Assembly: GCA_013368445.1 (NCBI GenBank)
Contig: JAACJO010000011.1
Span: 1,612,001 to 1,676,000 of the forward strand
DNA length: 64,000 nucleotides
DNA from: Leucocoprinus leucothites
Taxonomy: Eukaryota > Basidiomycota > Agaricomycetes > Agaricales > Agaricaceae
Direction of reading: 5' to 3'
Shown here: positions 58,063 to 64,000 of the stretch, in pieces
How the letters are laid out: every line of letters begins with the position of its first letter
Position numbering within the stretch: position 1 is the first letter of the stretch
Notes under the pieces: generated by a model
Database searches by the model: none
Told to the model about the DNA's origin: nothing
Seen by the model: only the letters and a program-made list of their open reading frames with translations
Position numbers and translations under genes: made by a program

Positions 58063-59191
58063 ATGTCTCCCACCTCGCCGAAAGATGAGAGTTTTGACGG
58101 CTCTGTGCCAGATACAACCACCTGCTGCTCTCTCCGTTCTTCATCAACACCGACGGATTGGAAGCTCATGGCGACGCAGCATCCCGACTTTTGGTTCCGC
58201 GATGGCTCTATTGTACTCTGTGTCGACAAAACACTTTTCAGAGTACACCAAACTATCCTTGGAAAGCATTCGGAGGTGTTTGAAGATATGTTCTCACTAC
58301 CGCAACCTACGGCAGAGGAGGAAGATACGGTAGAGGGCTGTCGTGTGGTGATGCTCCATGATTCGAGGGATGACTTTGTGGACCTCCTCAGTGCTATATA
58401 TGACCCTTCGTACGCACAAATTGACCTTTACTTCGTCAGGAACACCACTTACCGCTCCGTGTAGATATTTTGACGATCTCCCATCAGATGCCGACTTGGG
58501 CCAGGTGCTCACGTTTGTTAGTGGCATCCTGAAGCTCAGTACAAAATATCTCATCCGCTCATTTCGCCAACGATGCATTGCTCTACTCACATCAAAATTC
58601 CCCACGACTTTCGTCGACTATGTCGCAAAATCAAACAGGGATCCCCCTGAGAAATACGACTCGGATTCCGTCATGCGTGTTGCTGTTCTCGCTCAAGAGA
58701 ATAACGTTCCGGAAATCCTTCCCTATGCTTATTACTGCATCGCCCGTATGAGTCCGAGGAGGATTCTTCAACAACGCCCTCACGATGTCTCCTGGAAGGA
58801 AAAGACGCTCTGTCTTATCGGGAGGGAAAGGTTGCGGATGGCTGAGATGACCCTCTCCTACACCTTCCTCCTCATTTTCCAACGCTCCGCAACGTGCGAA
58901 TCGTACCTGTGCGCCGACGCTCGAGGTCCCCACGCCGAATGGCACGTCGTTGATGCCGCCAAGTCGCCGAATCCATTACGAAAATACACGACGTGGAGTC
59001 GACTCAATGTCTGCAATGCGTGTGTAGCGCATTGCCAAACTCAGCATCAGAAAGGTCGTGAAGAGGTTTGGGAGAGGCTGCCGGAAATGTTCGAGTTGGG
59101 AACTTGGGAGCAGTTGAAGAAGCAGCAAGGAATGAGTGATGGGAGTCCGAGGCTGAAGACGAAACCGAGTAGACATTCGTTTCCTTTATGA
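58063..59191 (+). CDS. BTB/POZ domain protein
   Basis: ATG 58063 (MSPTSPKDESFDGSVPDTTT). The BTB fold starts at about residue 43 with HPDFWFRDGSIVLCVDKTLF, RVHQTILGKHSEVFEDMFSL and VVMLHDSRDDFVDLLSAIYD. An intron (GTACGC at about 58409 to CGTGTAG at about 58466) joins DPS to YFDDLPSDAD, and then LKLSTKYLIRSFRQRCIALL follows. The C-terminal half (about 200 residues) has TWSRLNVCNACVAHCQTQ and a basic end, stop 59191. This BTB plus Cys-containing C-terminal layout is a large expanded family in Agaricomycetes. BTB domains mediate dimerisation or link to cullin-3 ligases; the actual role is unknown. Intact. Confidence 0.88.
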
Positions 59192-59734
59192 TGACCCTAT
59201 TTCGATGATACACGATTTGTACGAGGATATATTGGATGTAAGTAATTATTTCTGCTCTGGACCTGACGCTGTGCGTGCCATACTGCGCAGAGGAGCCTTT
59301 GGAGTACATTCTTCCGGGCGCGAGAATACTGAGGCCAGCTGTAGCCGTTGTTCTCAAAGGAGCCTATTTGTTCTAGCACTCTATATTAATAAAGAACGTT
59401 TCATGTCGTCCAGTCCACTGAGGGTTTCCGAGCCTGTCTCACCACGTACCTGGAGGAGGGAAGAACAGTATTTAATAAGTTGTATGTAGAAGACTATCCA
59501 TCTGCTGGTAAGTTCAAGCGACTGCGATAAAGCAAGAATGTCCTACGATAGGGTTATGAAGCCAATATCTAATCTCTCACTGCTCAGTCCGATGATAACA
59601 CCCTTGGATCATCGAGGAAGGATCTGGAAGAATGATCTGATCGGGCAATTGACGGTGATCACATGTGCACATTACGTGAGATGCTATCATCACTAAGTAG
59701 TTCGGTCATCGCTTCCACTGCCTCTTCCACCACA
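59192..59734. other. Intergenic
   Basis: About 540 bases between the BTB gene and the ubiquilin start, same strand. Only chance frames. Confidence 0.5.
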
Positions 59735-61226
59735 ATGTCTACCGACAGCGAGATTCAAGTCAATATCAAAGGTATGTATTTTCCAATGAATAAACCACAA
59801 GAACTCATCATGGTAATCCAGGTCCGAGTGAGCTCAAGCTCCAGATTTCCATAGCCACGGACAAGACAGTCGTCGATCTCAAGCGTGCCATCGCTGAAAA
59901 GTCCGATGTCGAGGCAGATCGTCAACGACTCATCTACTCTGGTACGCTTTTCGGGTTACATTCCTTTCAGTGAATCTTAAAATTCTTGTGTCAATAGGTC
60001 GCGTGCTCAAGGCAGGCTTTTTCTCAAACTCGATCGGTCTATCACTCATACGCAGCGATTTAGGATGATGACCAGCTCTCGGTGTACAAGATACAGTCAG
60101 GTCACACGATACATATGGTCAAGGGACAAGCTCGCCAACAAGAGCAGCCCACGTCATCCACTGTCCCTCAGATTCCGAGCATGCAGGCCGGTCAGAACAT
60201 ACACGATCCCCTCACCCAGCTCAATAGCCACCTGGGTTTCGGAGCTATGGCCGGCCTCAACCCGTTTGCCGACCTCGGAGTGAATCCCAACGACCCGAAT
60301 ATGGCACGTATACTCATCTTGATCATTTATTATTTTGATGTTTCTGATCCCTTTGGCACATAGATGGCTTCCATGATGAACGACCCCCGTGTCCTCGAAC
60401 AGATGGCTCAGACGATGTCGAACCCCGCAGTCGTCGATCAGGTTATTGCCATGAACCCACAGCTTCAGGCGATGGGACCTCGAATCAGGGAGATGTTCCA
60501 GAGCGAGGAATTTAGGCGAATACTGTAAGCAAATCTCTCTTTGGATTATACCTCTTATACTTACTTTCGCCAAGGTCGAACCCTCAGCAACTTCAAGGGA
60601 TGATGCGTATGGCTTCCATGATGCGCGGCCTTCAAGAAGGAGAAGGAGGCGGGAGCGGTGGTGGTTTCGGTGGTGGTTTCGGAGGTGGGGGTGGAGCTGG
60701 AACGTTCAATCCGTTTGCTCCTCCGCCTTCTTTTCCTCCCCCTGGAGTCCCTGGGCAAACATCCCCAACCCCATCTGCTACAAACCTCGCCAACCCTACT
60801 TCGCCGACATCATCAACTGCCAATCCGACCTCCCCTCGGGCTGGCGCCGGTGGTGCGAACCCAACGTCCACACCCATGAATCCATTCGGCCTCGATCCTG
60901 CGTTGATGCAACAACTCTTGTTCGGTGGTGGATTAGGAGGAGGACTGGGCGGTATGGGTGGCATGGGTGGCATGGGCGGTATGGGCGGTATGGGATCTCC
61001 GCCTCCCCCTACGGATACTCGGCCATCTGAGGAACGATTCCAGACCCAGCTACAGGTATGTCTTCCCCTTCCGTCATCAGCCGCTTCCGCTGACTGATTT
61101 ACACTTGTACAGCAACTTCAGGATATGGGTTTCACGAATGCGTCGCAAAATGTGAGAGCATTACTCGCTACGGGAGGGAACGTACATTCGGCGATCGAGT
61201 ACATACTCAGCGGTGGTGGATTGTAA
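59735..61226 (+). CDS. DSK2: Ubiquilin / Dsk2-type ubiquitin receptor
   Basis: Shuttle factor delivering ubiquitinated proteins to the proteasome. ATG 59735 (MSTDSEIQVNIK). The ubiquitin-like domain is spread over four exons: ELKLQISIATDKTVVDLKRA, EADRQRLIYS, GRVLK, DDDQLSVYKIQSGHTIHMVKG. A linker NPFADLGVNPNDPNM leads to an STI1-type region (MASMMNDPRVLEQMAQTMSN, QVIAMNPQLQAMGPRIREMF). Then come Gly-rich and Pro/Thr-rich low complexity, a GGM repeat, and the UBA domain (QLQDMGFTNASQNVRALLAT, GGNVHSAIEYILSGGGL), stop TAA 61224-61226. Two introns fit only with GC donors (60012 and 60304). Complete and typical in length (about 390 residues). Confidence 0.95.
60947..60994 (+). repeat. Short coding repeat, GGM units
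   Basis: About five copies of a 9-base unit related to GGYATGGGY, coding Gly-Met-Gly, inside the ubiquilin gene between the STI1 and UBA regions. In-frame, so copy-number change would not break the protein. Confidence 0.75.
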
Positions 61227-61902
61227 TATTGCTGTGACTCACTACATATGTATTTTCTTGTTCACTTGTTTATAGTCGACTGCGAATTCTAATGTCATAT
61301 ACCTCACCCTGTAAGCCGCACCCGCTGTGAAGACTTTACTCCGAATTTTGTGGCCTTTAATGGCCAGCTGTGTAAATGCGAACGGCCCTTGACTGACTTT
61401 ACATGCTTCCACGGGACCATGGACAAGCCAGCATTCTAGCACAAAACGTAGAGTAAGTTAGACAATTTAAATGAGAAGCTCAGCCTTTTGGTTAAAGAAG
61501 ATTCGCAGTTCAGGACGAAATCATTGAAGACTGGCGCATAGCCAGCGCGGATAGGGTGGTCAAAGCAGTAGAATTTAGTCAAAAGAGTATGACCAGCTAA
61601 GCAGTAGAGAAGAGCGTTCGAGCGATTGCATCTTAGTGGTTTTAGGGGGATGGAGATATAGAAATGGAGGGATTTATAGACGACATTCGCAACTTACACT
61701 ACTGGACTCAAGTGGAACCGGAGTTGTAGTACTGCGAGGAGTCTTGTAGATTAAAATCTATAGGGAATAAATGGAGAACCGAAACAAAATGTACTTGAAA
61801 TGTCTAGTACTGAATGCTTCTGCCAACAGGTCACGGTATTCGCTTGTGAGTAACTCAGGTTCCGTTGTGATGTTGTAGTGAGTACTGTATTAAATGACGG
61901 CG
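61227..61902. other. Intergenic
   Basis: About 675 bases between ubiquilin and the tRNA-like sequence. No gene supported. Confidence 0.5.
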
Positions 61903-61979
61903 GGTTTGGTGGTGTAATGGTCACTTCCCTGGTTTCTCTTATGAACCAGTGGCTCTGGGTTCGAATCTCAGCCGACTCA
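61903..61979 (+). tRNA. tRNA-like gene with enlarged anticodon loop (identity uncertain)
   Basis: An A-box-like TGGTGTAATGG (61910-61920) and a B-box GGTTCGAATCTC occur at normal spacing. The acceptor strands GGTTTGG and CCGACTC pair at six of seven positions (with G-T pairs); the D stem is weak. The T arm CTGGG-TTCGAAT-CTCAG is good. The anticodon stem CCTGG/CCAGT pairs at four positions but encloses 13 bases (TTTCTCTTATGAA) instead of 7. Either a 6-base insertion or intron is present, or it is a degenerate tRNA. The layout resembles Glu/Asp/Gly tRNAs. I do not assign an anticodon. Confidence 0.5.
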
Positions 61980-62784
61980 CACTCCAAGCTCATTTTTATT
62001 AAACTTTAGAAGGCCTTGAGCGGAGGTTGTGGTTGGTAAACTCAGCCAGATGACGGAGGCCGGCCATCGAATATGTGAGCACGTGACTTGAAGTCGCGCC
62101 GGATCACACATTGAATATCCTTGCTCACTGAACCACCACCTCCAAACCCACTCGTTTTTATAGCGAAGGACAAGAACTTTGGGACACTCTACTTCTCGCT
62201 CTCCTTGGACTAACTACACTTCTGCAGCTACTTGGGTGCAATTTGCAGATGTGCATAGAATGAATCCTGGTATCAATCTATGGCAGCTAAGTGGGACTTG
62301 CTCGCTACAGAACTCAAATGTGGTGCGTACCTTCGATCATGGTGCTATATAATATTCCCAAGATGAATCAGACCTACACAGCCCTTTACCCACACTAGGA
62401 GGCCCGATTATCACAAGCCCAAACGACACGGGTAGAACTTGGACAAAAATACGACCAAGGGAGCTGACTGTCGAGTATTCAGAGCGTTTCGGATGTCGCT
62501 AAGTAAAAGAGCCTGGTGCAGAGGGGGTGGCGCACAGTGGGTGTCGTATCCGGTTTAGGTGGGTGGTGGAATGCGTAGAGGTGTTTGAGAGCTTTCAGAA
62601 TCCGCTTGTATCCCCTCGTATCCCCCATCCTTTGATTTATAACAGAGTTTTCTTTCTTTTACACTGTCGTGAATACAAACCCTAGCATGGATCAATCCTA
62701 CCGTAAGGCGCTTCTACAAACCCTGGCACGGATCAATCAAGTTCAAGTATGCAAATCGTGCCACCTTGCCTATTCATCATCATC
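61980..62784. other. Intergenic upstream of the zinc-finger gene
   Basis: About 800 bases. Two nearly identical short stretches, CCTAGCATGGATCAATCCTA (62681) and CCTGGCACGGATCAATCAAG (62721), form a direct repeat of about 40-base period. No gene supported. Confidence 0.45.
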
Positions 62785-64000
62785 ATGGCTCCATGCTCAG
62801 AGTGTGGTGTTTCCGTTACGGACATGAAAACTCATATTCTGAAAGTTCATCGGTACATCCAGGTCTATATGGGCCGGTTCACTGATGGTGAGCTTACTGA
62901 AAACACTGACCAAACACCTCCTGAAGCCATGCTCTAGCCCAGATACAAAAGACTTCCATAGGGTACTCTCACAGGAACGCAGAGGGACGCTGGCCATGCC
63001 CCTTCCACTGCGGAAAAGCCCCAATGGGATTGAGCTCCTTGAGGCACCATGTCACAAGAACGCCTGGCACTAAAGAGTCGGGTCGAGTCTGTGAGAAAGC
63101 AGCGAAAAATAGATATTATCACATCGTTTACCACAAGTTGAGTGACCCACACGAAGAAACACCCACTGTGGCCAATGAGGAAATGCCTGATGAAGACAAA
63201 GGCGCTGGGCAGTCCCTCAATGAAGCTGGGGTGAGCAATAAGTTGGGAGAGAGCGATGATTTGGGAACGAGCAGTAATCTGGGAAAGAGCGTTAATTTGG
63301 GAGGGGATGATGGATTTTCAGCAGGAAACAACATTCTGGAAGGAGAAATCCATGATGGAACGCCAATAGCAGAGCAGGAAGGAGAAGAGAGGACGGAAAT
63401 ATCCCGGCCTTATGTACGGCCTCAGCGTAACAGGAGAAAACCAGGAGGAAGTTTCGTAGCCAACCAGTGAGCTAAAATTCGTTACCTCCTCCTCCTCCCC
63501 CCAACAGCTTCCCTCTGACTGTATCATGTCAGGGAACCAAACGCGGCTGCACATGTTCCAAAACGGTCTTTTGTGACAGACTCAGTTTCGCATTCTCTGG
63601 ACCCAAAAGACCCTGAGGTCAGAGCAATAATTGATGCTCTCCATCATATCGGCCTTCGAACATATCACCCGAGCTGGTTGAAGCATCAAGAAGAGGATGC
63701 GATCCTCATTACCTGCCCACGGTGCACAGACAGCGGTGGCATTCCCCTCAAAAAGGCGAGGGCACATGTGACCGGGGATTCACACCGGCTGCAAGTCGAT
63801 TCCAACCTCTGGCCAGATGACTTGTGTCACAAACATGCGGGCTCTTTCATCGACATGGAGCGCTATTTACCTGACTTTGCCAAAGCACGCAGCAAAAGTG
63901 CTCCCAACATGCCTGCGACAACTGGACTCCCACTCCCTCTTAAAGCAGTCGCTCCAGTCCCATTCATCCCATATGTGATGGGTTTCAAATGCAGCTTTTG
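62785..64000 (+). CDS. Zinc-finger protein of OrsD/transposon-associated type, cut by window edge
   Basis: ATG 62785 reads MAPCSECGVSVTDMKTHILK, a C2H2 finger (C-x2-C, H-x4-H). An intron (GTGAGC at about 62888 to the AG at about 62939) leads to QIQKTSIGYSHRNAEGRWPC and a second Cys/His unit CPFHCGKAPMGLSSLRHHV. An acidic linker contains three short repeats (NKLGESDDLGTSSNLGKSVN), then a basic QRNRRKPGG. A further intron (63467 to about 63530) leads to EPNAAAHVPKRSF and HHIGLRTYHPSWLKHQEEDA, ITCPRCTDSGG. It is still open at base 64000 (VMGFKCSF). Cys/His-rich proteins of this kind are common next to fungal transposons. The OrsD assignment is tentative. Confidence 0.5.

Overview
The window is nuclear DNA of a filamentous fungus, very probably a basidiomycete of the class Agaricomycetes. 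Nearly every gene is broken by short introns of about 40-70 bases. The gene content (TKL-type kinase, BTB protein, subtilisin, tetraspanin, lineage-restricted membrane proteins, many small secreted proteins) fits that class. I cannot fix the genus; a Sebacinales-like fungus is only a guess. Exon structures below are hand-built from reading frames and GT/AG (sometimes GC/AG) signals.

Layout. 1-271: 3' end of a membrane-protein gene (+). 763-5129: ISWI chromatin-remodelling ATPase (-). 5727-8246: TKL-like protein kinase (+). 9220-10173: secreted protein with a short internal repeat (+). 12.2-18.5 kb: cluster of seven tiny secreted peptides plus one decayed copy; several share a C-terminal Cys/Asp/aromatic/Gln-Pro motif. 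20.6-21.2 kb: small unknown gene (-). 21.4-26.9 kb: two tandem paralogous large membrane proteins (+). 27.0-27.4 kb: tiny gene with a 15-base exon. 27.5-29.6 kb: cofactor-independent phosphoglycerate mutase (+).

29.9-41.0 kb is a recent segmental-duplication block. A two-gene cassette (Pro-rich protein plus EI24/Rrt8-like membrane protein) occurs twice in the same orientation. The EI24-like gene of the left cassette is dead and that of the right one looks intact. Between them lie a truncated, decayed ISWI copy (+) and a mosaic membrane-protein gene carrying 243-base coding repeats (-). ISWI relic plus membrane gene is an inverted copy of the arrangement at the left edge of the window.

41.4-48.2 kb: peroxiredoxin-like gene with 17- and 9-base exons, an F-box-like gene, a proteinase K-type subtilisin (-) and a tetraspanin. 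49.9-56.7 kb: three related low-complexity proteins, two of which share an INGG-type N-terminus; one has a clear homopolymer frameshift. 58.1-61.2 kb: BTB protein and ubiquilin (Dsk2) with two apparent GC-AG introns. 61.9 kb: tRNA-like gene with an oversized anticodon loop. 62.8-64.0 kb: zinc-finger gene running off the right edge.

Housekeeping genes (ISWI, phosphoglycerate mutase, ubiquilin, tetraspanin) are interleaved with fast-evolving, tandemly duplicated, secreted or membrane families. The most promising undescribed material is the small secreted peptide cluster (12.2-18.5 kb) and the duplicated cassette block (29.9-41.0 kb).
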